Source: Lactifluus volemus (taxonomy: Eukaryota; Basidiomycota; Agaricomycetes; Russulales; Russulaceae). From it: a stretch of DNA of 64,000 nt. The translations under genes were made by a program, and so were the position numbers. This document shows, piece after piece, positions 35,977 to 49,100 of the stretch; position 1 is the stretch's first letter, and each line of letters starts with the position of its first letter. The notes beneath the pieces were generated by a model, which made no database searches, was not told where the DNA came from, and was given only the letters and a program-made list of their open reading frames with translations. The stretch lies in assembly GCA_022376515.1 (NCBI GenBank), contig WTXI01000015.1, positions 124,001-188,000 of the forward strand, given 5' to 3'.

Positions 35977-36540
35977 CTACACCTTGTAACGTTCTCCTGA
36001 TAGTACGTCCATAATACGGCCACCCCCCGTCTTCTTCGCCTCGCTGGTTAGCGAAGATAGTGATGAGGGTGGTACGACCTTGCGCACCGCACTCGCTATC
36101 GCGCGAGCGAACTCAAGCGGGGGCACGCCAAATGCTTCTGCGAGCTCTTCGACGCGCCGCTCGATGCCAGATCGTGGACACCACGACTTTGGGCCGTATC
36201 GTGGGGAACCGTCCTTGCATTCGCCAACGATGAACTTCCATATTGGATTTGCAGAGCCGGACGCAATGGTAACCTTCAAGGTGTCCAGGGTGACGATGGC
36301 CGATCGGTAGATGTACCACCCCACGAATATGAGGAGAACGCAAATGAGGATATAAATAAACGTGGAGAATCGGACTCGCTCCAGCGGTTTCTGGACGACG
36401 GTACGAATGCCCCGCTCTTCCTTCGTCATTGGTGGAGGATATTCCTTCTTCGTGTTATGTGATTCGGAGGCAGTTGAAACTGAGGGGCGCTCGGGAGATG
36501 CGCTTTGTCTGATCCGGGTGCTACTGCGGGTGGAGACCAT
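35977..36540 (-). CDS. single-span membrane protein, 187 aa, hypothetical
   Basis: Single-exon minus-strand frame beginning MVSTRSSTRIRQSASPERPS. Residues 1-50 are basic and Ser/Arg-rich, then FSTFIYILICVLLIFVGWYI at about 58-77 is a clear transmembrane helix. The distal part has SPRYGPKSWCPRSGIERRVE and EELAEAFGVPPLEFARAIA, a helical domain, and ends near a Gly-rich stretch. The positive N-terminus argues for a cytosolic or nuclear N-terminus with the C-terminal domain across the membrane. I do not recognise the family. The gene is convergent with the recycling factor, 245 bp apart. Continuous frame, composition and a well-formed helix support it. Confidence 0.65.
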   Translation of the reverse strand: MVSTRSSTRIRQSASPERPSVSTASESHNTKKEYPPPMTKEERGIRTVVQKPLERVRFSTFIYILICVLLIFVGWYIYRSAIVTLDTLKVTIASGSANPIWKFIVGECKDGSPRYGPKSWCPRSGIERRVEELAEAFGVPPLEFARAIASAVRKVVPPSSLSSLTSEAKKTGGGRIMDVLSGERYKV

Positions 36541-37026
36541 GACTCGGAGTTTATGTGAATTGGAGTGGTCGGGTGAAATTGAGGTTGCTGTTGAGACGGT
36601 GAGCCACGGGGAAACGTCAACATTTTATCTACGAACAATGACTTGGCCAGGCGGTTACAACAAGGCGATGAAAATGAGGAAAAGGTTCAGTACATGTGTG
36701 TGGTAGGAGCGTGGACCACGCGAGGAGGCCACATGTTATGACGTCATCGGAGCATGGCACGACGCCACCCATGCAGCGTATCCACCAAACTGTTTATAGG
36801 ATTATTCGGTGCTACGAATACACTGTTGAAATGCGAGAACAACATTGTCCATAGAACCTCTGATAGCATTCAATTATCAAAGCCTCGGCAGAGTCTGTCC
36901 GGTATACGAGAAAACTGAAATGACCTCCGTTCAGGGGGGCGACGGCAAGGTACAGCCCGAGCACGAATCATAGGCGTCTGCCTGCTATGCAACCTTTCCT
37001 CGAATCTGCACACACAGGGAGAGAGC

Positions 37027-39113
37027 TCAAGCTCTTTCCGAGGAAGGGTCTTTCCGCGAAACCAGTATAGCAGGGAGAAGATAGTGACAACACAAGGCTG
37101 CCAACAGATTATTCTAGTTGTAGACAGATAGCCGTGGAAGGTGGGAAATGGTAGCCTACCATGGCGAGGAAAGTGTATGACTGCCGTAAGATGAACCACA
37201 GCAGCCAGACTACTACGGAGGCAACCAGGCGCATGAGGGAAGCTTGTCTTACTGTGTAACGGTCAGTCGCCACACCGAAGTAAAAGGGCGGTGTTTTCGC
37301 CCTTACAGTAGATGATCGTCGCGCCCATCAAGGATACCAAGTTCGGATGGAATGGATTGAGCCCGTTTCCAATTGTCTGGTTGACCCTGATGGCTGTAGT
37401 ATTGATTTCGACGAGAGCGTTCATTACGTTTGCGTTCATCTGCCGTAGTGTCCCAGCAAGTCGAGCCGTTTCCCGAGCGGCATTGACTTGGGCGACACGC
37501 ATAGACTTCATGTCAAGCGCGCTGGAGTTTAATGCGTCTGAGAGTTGGCTGACACTCGTGGAGAGTTGTACGACCAACTGAATCAATGACATATGATAAG
37601 GGCAATGAGCAGAGTGTGGAGGTTCAACTTGCGTTCATAGAGGAAAGAAGGCCAGACTCGATGAGAGTGACCTGCTGCCACATTTCCCCCTAAAACTAGT
37701 CAGTACTTGGCCCACGCCAACAACAGGCGTTTACCGAGGTAGTCAAGACTTCACTAAGCCGGCTGTCCAGAAGTTCATATACTGCATTCAATCTCGAAGA
37801 AAATGTCCGCTCGAATTCGGTCGATAAAGCGACCAATGTTCGTGTGTGCTGTCCACTTGGAGTTGAGCGCAACCCGGCATGTTGATAAGGAACCTACATC
37901 TGCCAAAGCCAGCGAGCGTTCCGTACTTTCTTGGAGATGTACCTCAAAGGCCTCTTTTTGAGTACGCATGACCTATAAAATCGTTCGTTTTAATGCGCAA
38001 GTCTACGCGCCGCGAAAATGACGGGTGACTTGTTGTAGTTCATTAAGGACTGTGTCTGTGACATTAGTGTAGATCTTGTCAGCCAGCCCTGGGGACACCT
38101 GAAGGTTGTCAATGGAGCGCTGAAGATCCTGGGGAAGTCAAATTAATAAAAGAGGGATCACAACATGGGATAGCGGACTCACTACAAGCAATGATTGCCA
38201 ACGGACGAATGATTCATCTTCTTTTTCCGCGCGTTTCATAAGATGACGGATATATGCTACTTTTTCTATTGTCGCATTCCTGTAAATCTCAAGTGCGAGA
38301 CCTTAACAGTATAAATCAGAAGGCCAATTAGAACAATTAGTTGCAGGGTTCGTGCCTTTTTCGTTACCCTGCTGGTAGGCAAGACAAACTTGGGCTGGAA
38401 ACAACTAGGTCAGGCAGAGGCGTCGTTCTAAAAGGGATCTGTGTGTACGGATTTCACGCAAATATCCAGAATAACTGGCCCAAGCTTGAGTGCTCCTGGA
38501 AAGTCCCCTGCGACGACCTTGTAAAAAAGTCATGAAACTTAAGAAATCACTCACTCTACACAGATACTATGAGGGGCATGATCAACCAACCCACCCTCTT
38601 CCAGAAACACCTCGCATTCAAGAGGGATGGAATGAACTTCGGCGGTTCGCAGCTCACACAGGGTCATGGAGATTGCGGCTGCACTTGGCGTCCGTAATTC
38701 GAGACATATATGCGTGTGATATGGGTACCTTTTACTCTTGCGTCGGCGTCTAATTCTATGTCCCCACATCGGGCGCGGATACGCCTAGCGGCAAGACGAA
38801 AACAATCCGGCTTTCTCGTATAAGGCTTTAAAATATCTGAAATCCCTTGAGCTCTCCTATGCGGACCAATATTACACCCTCACTATCTACGGATCCGATG
38901 GCATCATTATCGAGAACAATGTCTACGTGCGGCGTTGGATTGATGCTTAGTTGTGCAAGATGAGAGAATCAGACCTGAGATACTGAAGTCCTGAGGCATG
39001 TGATGTTCCACATCTGAAATGGGTGGGGAAGAGCCACGACTTGGCCAAGAAAATGCGAGGGTATGGACGCTGATAAGTGACAGAAAGAAAAATACAACAG
39101 TGATGTATGCCAT
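37027..39113 (-). CDS. Kar5-type nuclear membrane fusion protein, 456 aa
   Basis: Thirteen exons, 39113-38975, 38836-38729, 38678-38555, 38507-38449, 38394-38368, 38301-38183, 38128-38030, 37972-37898, 37848-37735, 37689-37633, 37577-37307, 37251-37160 and 37113-37027, give 1371 nt with every phase correct. A signal peptide (MAYITVVFFFLSLISVHTLA) is followed by the Cys-rich domain: KPDCFRLAARRIRARCGDIE, AAISMTLCELRTAE, IPLECEVF, then WASYSGYLREIPQVCLAYQQ. A long coiled-coil region comes next, and two C-terminal hydrophobic segments (LVASVVVWLLWFILRQSYTF; NNLLAALCCHYLLPAILV). By family knowledge Kar5/Tht1 proteins sit in the ER/nuclear envelope and act in nuclear membrane fusion during karyogamy. 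The tenth intron is GC-AG (donor GCAAGT). Exon 5 is 27 nt. The first intron is the least certain. Confidence 0.8.
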
Positions 39114-40531
39114 GGCTGGCCAAGCAGTGAAGTTATTACACCACGTGCCCACAGACGTTCCACAAAGCCAAAGCCGCGGAGTGACGTCTAACGTCATCGA
39201 TATGATAAGCTTTCAAGTTCCAAGTCTTCCTTTCGTGCGAGTGCGAACAACATTCGCTGGTCGGTTTCTTTAGTCCGAGTCGCCGTGTCTGTCCCTATAC
39301 ATGCACGGTCCTCCATTAGGACATACTTTTTCAGAATTTATTTATGGTTTGGCAAGCGCGTCAAATCACGACGAGGGTAAGGTGCAGAAGCACATGGGTG
39401 GGCGGCGCCCTACGCCAACCTCTAGGGATGCTTCGAACGAGGAAGAAGCGTCGCATACTACGCTGCCGAAGAAGCCGCTTTCCCTGGGTGCGTTGCATCC
39501 TTATCAGCGACGATCCACCGACATCCTGACATTTACCTGTTACTTGTTCTCCGAGGCATTTCCGGTTTATGTTACGCCGCGCAAGACAAGCCTGAGGGTT
39601 TTACAAGTACAGCCGACCCCTCATAACCCATAAAAGATATGTCTACCAATGTCAGAAAAGTCACTTATTGACCGCTCTGATATCCCATTATCCCTCATAA
39701 CCCATAGCCACCAAGGTTATGAGGGTGTCGATTGTAGCAGAATCGGTTCTTATTAATAAATCATCCTCCATCTTCAACCTTCATTTATCGAAGCTTCGTT
39801 TCAACGCCGCTCTATCTGCTTTGCGGTTACGTTTCTGGATGCTTCTCGCAAAGAATTGCCGGCATGACACTCCCCCGAGCACTTGTTGTCCTTCTCACGT
39901 TGTCGTCATTTAGCACGCCGAAGTCCGACCGCAACACGTCGGCTTTCCCCAAGCTCGTATCCCGAACGCCGAACTCGAGCAAGCAAGTTCAACTTCAGAG
40001 AGTGTATTAAATTGCCGATGGTCGTCGCCTAGTGAATGGACTAACATCGGGTGATCAGACACAGTTGGATATTTGGAGGTTGGCGGCAACCAATTTCTTA
40101 AGGACCACCCTTGATCGACTTGTTTTTGGGTCAGTTTTCAAAAATTTAGGACCTTGCGATACGAGGCTCGATAGATCATACTCATTGCCAGTTAGTAATC
40201 TATCATGTTACTTCACAACGTCGATTAGGGTCTGTCGTACTTTGATATATTGAGTCGTTGATGCAACGTTCGTTTGGGAGAGTCTACAAAAAAAAATCTA
40301 ATCAACAGAACATGCAGCGTATATGAGAAACATCAGACGGACTATGGTTACAGCAATTAGAATGCGAACGAAAAAAATGACCAAGGGCTAGTTAACGACC
40401 GGGCGTGCAAAATGGCCTACAGAGGTTGCAAAAGGAATATGATCGCGCAGGGTATCCGACGTACAAGAAATCATATATCCACATTCAGTCATTACGATAA
40501 GAGAAGAGTGTAGGTTGGGCAAGATCGGGTT
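39114..40531. other. intergenic, no confident gene
   Basis: Short frames only. The phrase CCCTCATAACCCATA occurs twice, near 39618 and 39691. The plus frame 39301-39633 is uninterrupted but has no family resemblance. Confidence 0.4.
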
Positions 40532-42219
40532 TCATCGACGCTCCTCCGCACGGTGTTTGCGGTGGCTAGAGATCCCTGCGAGAGCACGGGCTTCCCATGG
40601 CACCGGTCCTTCGCCCTCGAGCCAGTTACCTGTGACCGGGTCGCGCTCAAAGTCACCATCTTTATAACCGTAACGTTTTTGAAGCAAGCTTAAGAGCGGA
40701 TTGCGAAGTGCTGGGTCCATACGAACGCTCTCTCCCGGGTGATAGCTCCCCACGTCGTGCCGCGAAAGGCTCTCCTCGAACAGGGCCTCATCAAACGTAC
40801 AGCCGCAATTGAGATGGCCGGGAGGTGCCATGCGCGGGGGGTGTGTCCGGCGTTCGCGGCGGGAGTCGTGCCAAGCACACAAGGCGTTGCCGGCGCGGTT
40901 GAGGGAGCAGAAGAGCTTGGTGCGCGCGTCCGTCCGCGCTTTCCACGAGGCGGAAAAAGAGGGGGAGGGGGGAATTTGCGCCGCAGCAGACGCAAGCCCA
41001 CTGACCGACGAAGACGAACATAGAGAGCCGGCCGCCGGATTCGCAAGCTCATTTTCGAGCTCGCGAATCCGCAGTCGTGCAGACTCGTTTATGAGTTCTA
41101 GCTCTCGAACTTTGTTGCGCAAATATCGAAGCTCATCATCACTGGAACGGTTTGGCCGGGGACCCGCGGGCACCGCGGTTGTGGGTGTGATGGTTATCGA
41201 GCCCCGATTGGGAGGGAATTGTGCCAATTGGGGAATAATCAAAGGACCTGAGGGTGTGGTGGCCGTGCGTGTCGCGGGATAGGCGTGGAAAGACTCAGGA
41301 TAGCTTGGGGCTGAAAAGGTGGAAGGGGTGTGTGTGTCCGATGTATTAGGATTAGCGTAGTTAGAGTGATTATAGTCTGGGTATTGAATGTAAGAAGCAG
41401 ACGGGCTGCCTGAAGTAAGTGATCCCGACGGTGATGAGATGTTCTGAAACGACAGAGGATTGGGGTGATCGTCAAAGCTCGCCGCCGGCATAGGAGATTG
41501 ACTCGTAACCTCAGTATGAGTCTGTGACCAGACCATGCCCGAGGCCACATTATACGAGTCTTGTCGATGCTGAGAACCATCACTTGTCGGTGAAGGGGAA
41601 TTAGAACCCTCAGAATTGGACGAAAGATGAATATCGCCCATGGCCCCTCGAAGACTCGAAGAAGTCATGCTGGAACCAGATGACCGCGGTCGACCTTCCT
41701 CATCGTACGCCTGTCGCCGAATAGGTAGCTGTTTAAGCGGAGATATTATTATCTTCATTAAGTTTATTAGGGGACCCTCGTACCTGGGCACCCGATGCGG
41801 CGAAGGCGTATGCCTGCTGCCTGTCGGCTTCTACAATAGAACATGAGGATGGGGATCAGCATCAAGGCAGTGGCAAAATGGCACCCACCGCTATCCGTCT
41901 TAGCCCACTGGTGAGAATAACTAGGGCTCGACATTCTTGTTGCCTCTCCACCGTATTTGTTGCGTATCCTTGCTTCGTGTTGTGTGATAGAGTATGGCTG
42001 TTTGGATCGTCTGAGTTGGGAGTTGGTGGATGAATGACGACGGGCGGGAGGTGCAGTAGCTGTGTTGGGTGGGGACTTGGGAGGGAAAGCGGCGACGGAG
42101 GATGACGGTATGTAGAAAGCTTTGTGGTCCGATGCTTGTTCCAACTTGACTTCGGGAGTGCTGTCGGATGATGAGGGGCGCTCAGGCCAGTTAAAAGAGT
42201 CGGGAGTTGAGTCTTGCAT
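40532..42219 (-). CDS. coiled-coil, Cys-containing regulator-like protein of basidiomycetes, 524 aa
   Basis: Exons 42219-41889, 41830-41784 and 41728-40532 join to 1575 nt in frame. The first 110 residues are Ser/Pro-rich. The short second exon encodes EADRQQAYAFAASGAQ and leads into LPIRRQAYDEEGRPRSSGSS. A Ser/Thr/Pro-rich middle follows. A coiled coil sits at about 335-365 (DDELRYLRNKVRELELINES, RLRIRELENELA). The conserved C-terminal domain has NALCAWHDSRRERRTHPPR, PPGHLNCGCTFDEALFEESL, YHPGESVRMDPALRNPLLSL and LQKRYGYKDGDFERDPVTGN. I recognise this block as recurrent in agaricomycete proteins of unknown function. The coiled coil plus basic/cysteine segment would fit a nuclear regulator, but that is an inference. 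Confidence 0.75.
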
Positions 42220-44278
42220 GTGAAATGTTGCGCGACAATTTACAGGAAAACGGGGCTAGGGGTACGCCGCGTGAGTTAGCGTTTGCTACCTGGGTGATGG
42301 TGTCCTGAGACAACTGATCAAAAAAGAAAAAGGTCGCGAGGGACTCAGATCCTACATTCCGTCCGCCGACCACCGAGATGTTTAAAAGAATTGCAACAGG
42401 CTGTACGGATCCGTCATCATCATCTCGGGGGTCAGCGGTAATTTAGGCGAGCCCGCGGCGAGGGACCACCCGTTTGAAATGATCTACGTCTCCACAGTTA
42501 GAGTGTCTTGATGAGATAATAGCCCTGACCCCGAGGAAGCCTGGCCAGCGGCGCATCGCTTTGCCCGAACTTGGGTGAGATCTTAACCCGAGATATGACA
42601 CCTCCAACCTGGACTAACACAATAAGGAAATGCCTTGTGATGAACGTTCTTGTTAGTACGTTCGTTCATTGATGAGATAATTGTGCCATCAATGACCGTA
42701 ATATTTCGACCCGGACTGCCGGGTCTCTGTCACTCGTGACAAGCTTTACTGGCTTGTGGCCATACCATCGTTCAATTCCATGAGTACACAGTAGTCCGGC
42801 GTCTGAATGTAAACTGAACCTGGAGAACCGGTCAGCCACTGTAACCGGTCACGACCCCGTCTTCTGAGTCACAACCGAACTGAAAGTCATTGCTTACAGC
42901 TTTTGCTTCGGTCATTTCGATCTCTCTCCGAACACACCCCCTTGGATACCAATTCCTGTCTGCCACGGCAAGATCCAAGAGTTGATCTATCCCCCCCCCC
43001 CTTACATATTCTGGTGATTCGCGCGGCAGCGTTCTCGGCGGTGACCCTGTGTCTTTGATCTCTTGCAAATATCACCAAGAATATCACGCTCCCGTCCACG
43101 CGGCTGGATCATTATGCAATTGTTGGGGGCAAAGAAAAGAACGAGAAAATGCCGAAGAAGTGGTGGCATAGACCCAGTTGGTTAGGCCTTGACACCCTCT
43201 GTAGTGCTCTTTTAACTTTGGACTGAGCTGGTAGCTCCCTGTGATATGAATAACCACGTGTCACCACGAGCAGCTCGAAATTATTGCTCAGGGTCGTGCC
43301 AATTATTGGTGCGAAAAACTCTAAGGGCCATGCATCATCATGATCGTGAACGCGCCGTTCGTCGGTTGATACAAGCATGCCCTCACGTGCGGTGGACACA
43401 TACCAGGAGTTCAAGGGTGCCAAAGCGGCGCATGAACCCGAATGACTAGATCAGGTCACGAGCACATTTTCTCTAGCGGAAGTGATTTATCCCAAGGATC
43501 GCAGTATACGGATCGGTACTAGCTCGGTTAGGTATGCCGACTGGTCTCGAAGGGGTCACAGACTACAACTCGGATAAACCGGAACCGACCATCGTTGGAT
43601 GATGGACAAAAAGGAACGATAGCCTACCGCGTACGTTTGGAGTGGCGAATTTCTTTTCAGCCAAGAGAAGGCCGTTCAATTTCAGGATTGATGGCAGATG
43701 ACGTCCGTCCATCGCTTCGCTTTAGGAAGCCGCTGACTGTGATCGAGTGACTGGTTAATTGTTGTCATGAGAGGGAGGATAAGCGCACCTACGCAACGTC
43801 TGAGGGAACATTGACCTCGCCGGTTGAAGGGTCTACGTTGACTAGTCGCGTAACTTCAACAGCAGGGTGCCCTCGACACCTTTCGGTATGAACGATAAGC
43901 TCTACATGTACCGTCGAATGATACACCTTCGACTTACAACCTGAAGAAACGAGGGAGAGGAAAGCAATGGAATTGCTGAGATCCATTTCCAATTGGTTCG
44001 ATCTCACAGGAAAATTGTAAAATCTCTGCGATCCGACATTCTTGAGATAGGTCTGTAGACGCAGACATTTTTTTTTTTTCAAACGGTGAGGTCCGTCGCG
44101 TCGCCGTCAGTTGGTATAGCGCCTTTGATCAAATTATTAAATGGTATCAGCCGAAGCCACGTGACAATTACCCCTTTAATTTTAATTTTTTTTTTCCTCT
44201 TGAGCTTCTTTTTTTTTCGTTCCTCTTTCTCGTAGCGGTTGTCACGACACGACTATTTTGTTAACACAACTTTCCAAG
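42220..44278. other. intergenic stretch of about 2 kb
   Basis: No confident gene. A 97-codon minus frame at 43789-44082 is open but matches nothing I know. The last 150 bp before 44279 are T-rich and serve as the likely leader of the SAH hydrolase gene. Confidence 0.4.
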
Positions 44279-46104
44279 ATGGGTTTCAAGGTTGCTGGTA
44301 CGTATATTGTACTATACCCTGATAACAACGGTTGTTGATGTGAAGCATGAAGATATTTCACTTGCAGCTTTTGGTCGCAAGGAAATTGAGATCGCAGAGG
44401 TTCGTTGATGCCCCTAGCTCCTGCATCCGCTTAGATCACTTTGATAGAATGAGATGCCTGGCCTCATGTATATGCGGGCAAAAGTTGGTCTCCGTCAGAT
44501 ATGCCACGATTGGTAGTTGACCGTTCAACTCTTCCTAGCACGGTCCTTCCAAACCTCTCAAGGGGGCGCGGATTGCAGGTTGCCTTCATATGTAAGCCAG
44601 TCTCTTTATGACGTAAACAGCGGATCCCGTAAACCACCGACAGGACAATACAGACTGCAGTCCTTATCGAGACACTGGTTTCTCTTGGAGCGGAGGTCTC
44701 CTGGTCATCTTGTGTATGTTTTGATCTGCTAGTACAACGGGAAAGGCAACTTCATATATAATTGTCCAGAATATCTTCTCTACTCAAGATCATGCCGCTG
44801 CTGCGTATGTAGTTCCACGTCTCGAGGTTCCACTCAGGCTCATTTACTGCGAACAGCATCGCCGCCACTGGCGTTCCTGTCTACGCATGGAAAGGAGAGT
44901 CCGAGGAGGAGTATCTATGGTGCATCGAACAAACCCTCTCGGCGTTCTCGGGAAATCAGCCCCTGAACATGATTCTGGACGATGGAGGGGATCTCACATC
45001 ACTTGTTCATGAAAAATACCCTCAATACCTTGCAGGTGAGCTAACACTTTGCAATCGTTACTCGTGTCCCAACCTTATGAGCCAGGCATCCGTGGCTTGT
45101 CCGAGGAAACTACAACAGGTGTCCACCACCTGTACAAGGCACACCGCGAGGGGAGACTGAAAGTTCCAGCTATCAATGTCAACGATTCTGTCACAAAGTC
45201 CAAGTTTGACAACTACTACGGTTGCCGCGAGTCCCTTGTCGATGGTATCAAACGTGCGACCGACGTCATGCTCGCTGGTAAGGTTGCTGTCGTTGCCGGC
45301 TTCGGTGATGTGGGCAAAGGCGTATGTTCATTTATCACCAATCGTAACACCTTTCCTGACGTACGTTTGCACGATGCAGTGTGCAGAGTCCTTGCGCTCG
45401 TACGGTGCACGTGTCTTGATCACGGAGATCGACCCTATCAACGCACTTCAAGCCGCAATGGCTGGCTACGAAGTCACGACCATGGAAGATGCGGCCCCTC
45501 GTGCAAATGTCTTCGTGACCACGACAGGTAACCGGGATATCATTACCGGAAAGCATTTTGAAGTAATGCCAGAGGATGCTATTGTCAGCAAGTAAGTTTC
45601 GCTATACTGGAGGCTGAGCGGTTGTTGACACCCACCTGATAGCATCGGCCACTTCGATGTTGAGATCGATGTGGCCTGGTTGAAGGCAAATGCCAAGCAA
45701 GCGGTCAATGTTAAGCCTCAAGTTGACCGTTACACGATGTCTTCTGGCCGGCACGTCATCCTCCTCGCCGAGGGTCGTCTCGTCAACCTCGGGTGCGTAG
45801 ATTTTAAAAAAAAGGTTATCTGCAGCTTCTTAACGGGTCCCATTGTAGCTGTGCCACAGGCCATCCATCGTTTGTCATGTCGTGCTCCTTCGCCAATCAG
45901 GTTCTAGCCCAGATCGCCCTTTGGACGACACCCGAGAAGTTCCCACTTGGGGTCCACATGTTGCCCAAAGAGCTCGATGAGGAAGTTGCCCGCGCGCACC
46001 TTGCCAGTCTGAATGTTAAGCTCACGACACTGACCCCAACCCAATCTTCGTATCTTGACATCCCTGTAAATGGGCCATATAAAGCGGGCCATTACCGGTA
46101 TTAA
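44279..46104 (+). CDS. S-adenosyl-L-homocysteine hydrolase, 425 aa
   Basis: Eleven exons: 44279-44297, 44368-44399, 44448-44483, 44539-44591, 44644-44713, 44770-44804, 44857-45035, 45086-45321, 45380-45591, 45643-45792 and 45849-46104, 1278 nt, with no frame break. Landmarks are [87 protein letters not shown], the NAD loop [27 protein letters not shown], and the C-terminal [12 protein letters not shown] that ends every member. By family knowledge it is a cytosolic NAD-dependent enzyme splitting SAH to adenosine and homocysteine, which relieves product inhibition of methyltransferases such as the Trm4 encoded at the end of this window. Length is normal. Confidence 0.95.
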
Positions 46105-49100
46105 TTGGCACGCTGGGACGTGTGGTCCTCTGGACGGCCTCAACGCCGCCGTACTTGACGGAGTCCGATACGTTCCGTTCTCGTGATAGGACGTGGGCGA
46201 GTCTCAACACTGTCGTCCGTGACGTTTTGAGTGGAGCGAACCGGTGAGCGGTGCGAGAGCAGTCAGTTGATAGATGGATGCGCTGTTAGTTAGTGTCATG
46301 GGCCTCAACGAGCCCTTTTCTCATCACATTGTGGATTGTGTAGGATGCCTCGCAATAAAAATACCGTGGCTGACCGTTTATGTGGATCGCAGCCCGAGTC
46401 GTTCTGATCGCGGTCGCGGTCTGGATTATTTGAGATCTGACTCGTGCCTGAGATTGAAGCCGGCTGGCGGGTTGACCCCAAATATAGCTTTCCATGGGAA
46501 CAATGCAGAAACCTACTGTGGTCTTTTACTGTATCATACTCTGATCGAAAAGGTTTTTCTTTTCCCAGATACTCCTTCCTAACGATGAGTGCCACAAGCG
46601 ATGTTCTCAACGTTCGGAACTATTAACTTTGATCCTGTGGTCCTGTATCCGAGGACGAGACATGTGCACCTTGGATCACAGGAGGGCTGCCCTTTTGATA
46701 CGCGTATGATAATGCCGCCGACGATCGACGACCGTAAAATACTCCTTTTCTATGATCCGCCTCCTCGCTTTTCGGAATCCACAAACCGGTTGCTCTACTA
46801 ACCGTAATCGATGCACTGAGCAGACCCACGTTGGATCACCCCAAAAATTTCGTATGTATCCCCGAAGGGAGCTTGTTTGTGCGGATAGTGAATTGCTCCA
46901 CACCGCCAGGAAGTCCGCTTTTCACACTCTCTGTACCGTAGGTGGGTAGCAACGGAATCGACCAACACCGAAAATTGGCCTTGGAACGGCGCACACGTGC
47001 AGCGGCGCGACTCGTCCACCACTCTTGCGCCCTCTCTGTGGGTAGGTATACCCGATAAGCCCATTGTCCCATCTCAGACTGTCATGGGGTCCAGCCTGAG
47101 GCTGAGCCACCACTGATGCACTGGTCCTAAGTTAACTGTTATCGGAGATATATTGTTGGAGGCTGGAATTCGAATGTGAACGAGGAAGTCGCCAAATGAC
47201 TGCTTATCTGGGCACTCCTGTCTCATACCCCTTTATTCCGAGGTTCTAAAGACCGCACACATGGTAAGGGATATCCTTATCCCACTGACGTACAAATGCC
47301 AAGAGCTTTGGAGATGCCGCCATCAAGGATATTTCCATCACAGCAATCTACTCAGTAGGTGGCGCATGTCGGTTTGCTTTCTGAACCGATCGAGCGTGGA
47401 TGCCGGTATACAAATGAAACTTTAGCGATAGCTGCCGATTCTTCAATCTCAACAACAAAAACTTATGGTCATCGTGGGTCGTAGGCCAATCACACTGCGT
47501 TCCATGAAGCCCGAGTCAAAATTTCCACGCACCTTTTTTGTAAAGTGCGTGATGACATGTGTTATGCACTATACCCATCAAGGAATCATCGTAACTCGAT
47601 CATCTGGCGAAGTTGACTACAAGATCGGTAAACGGTGAAGCGGTTCTCTCCGTCTGAGGCTTCCTCCATCAGCTTCGTCCCAGCTGCCTTTATTCCCTCC
47701 TCCCCTCCCAACGGCTTCCCATGATATTTGGGGGATTCATATCCATTTATAGGTCCCGAACGTTATCAAGAAGGTCCCCCTCCTTGATGTTGCACGATCA
47801 TTTACGGTGTCCGTTAAAACCCTGACTCACTGCTGCGCACGGCCTTTGACAATTCCTGATTGGGCTCAAAAATGTCTCCCGCCCGTGCCTTGACCAGTGT
47901 AACTTATTTACATGCAGGCAGGCGAGAAGCCTGAAGGCTTTTTCAATGGACATGTCACAGACGCCGTGTCTGCCCGAGACTGGCCCGTTGCTGCACAGCC
48001 CCACGTCCGACTCGGAGGCCCGTGGCCCGTGAATAACTTCCTCTCTGCCCTCCAATAACACCATTGTTCTTGAGTTTTGACACATATTTCAGATCACCAT
48101 CCACTAAGAGCAAAGTTGGGGAAACACTGTGGGGGTATGTTATTTATCAAGCCGGATCACACAAAGACCAGTGGAATTTTTGGTATCTGCAACTCAGAGC
48201 CTCAATCTAGATTCACCGATTTTCCTGGACAACGTTCCAGCAGGTATTTTTCACTGTATGAGGGTAGCACAATGAGGCACGGACATGCCGGAAAAATCGG
48301 ACTCCCCCTCTCGCAATGACGGAAACACTCCCGGATTTGGCCTCACCGTCATGAGCTTCCCTTCATAATAGACTAAATATATTCCTGACTATCACCTCTA
48401 CTGTACTACTTTTATCGAATTTATTTGAAGTATCTCTATTTATTCGTTAACGGCATTCTCAGGCCCAGGCCCACTTGATTGGATGGACTTTGAACCATGT
48501 CGGTGTCCGCCGGTTCCCATCCTGGTCGCGTGCGAGCAAGGAACCTAAGCAACAAGAACGCGCCAGCGTCGACACCGACACCGGTAATAGCAACGGATCG
48601 CAGGGGATGAAGATGTGATTACCTGGGGATGTGTTACGGTTGCTCGTGTCAGGTGGCTGGGTGCCAGGGAAAGTACAAGGTGGGCCGTGATTCTGAGAGG
48701 GACATCGATGCAACGATGTTGGTAATTTGTCGAACCAGTGCACGGCGGCGAGTGGGTTACAACAGTTCGTTCCGTACAGCCCCTGGGCTCATTTGAAAAA
48801 TGATTGGCAGGTTGAACCGCAAAATCGGCCTTACCCGCCACTCGTCACGAGACAGGGGCGTTGCTCTCATATTTCCCTGACTGATACTCAGAGCAAAGTT
48901 CATCTTTTGTTCCTCCGCTTACGCAAGGTTCTGGCGGGTTAGGGTACTTACTCAAAGCTGGGAAGTTGGGAACCTTATCAGAGGAGACGCCATTTCAGTT
49001 ACGTTATGTGAGCTTCCATACACATGTGGCGTAAGCTCATAAGGGTAACCGGCGACACACTCGACTCGCGCAGGGGCTCAGCGCTCAATCTCTGTACAAT

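Noticed and set aside
38830..38940. Plus-strand frame reading SYADQYYTLTIYGSDGIIIE, protein-like at first sight
   Set aside because: It is only about 50 codons, lies antisense to exon 2 and intron 1 of the Kar5-type gene, and cannot be joined to any other exon.
43789..44082. 97-codon minus frame divergent from SAH hydrolase
   Set aside because: No family resemblance, starts with a run of lysines from an A tract, and one open frame of this size is expected by chance here.
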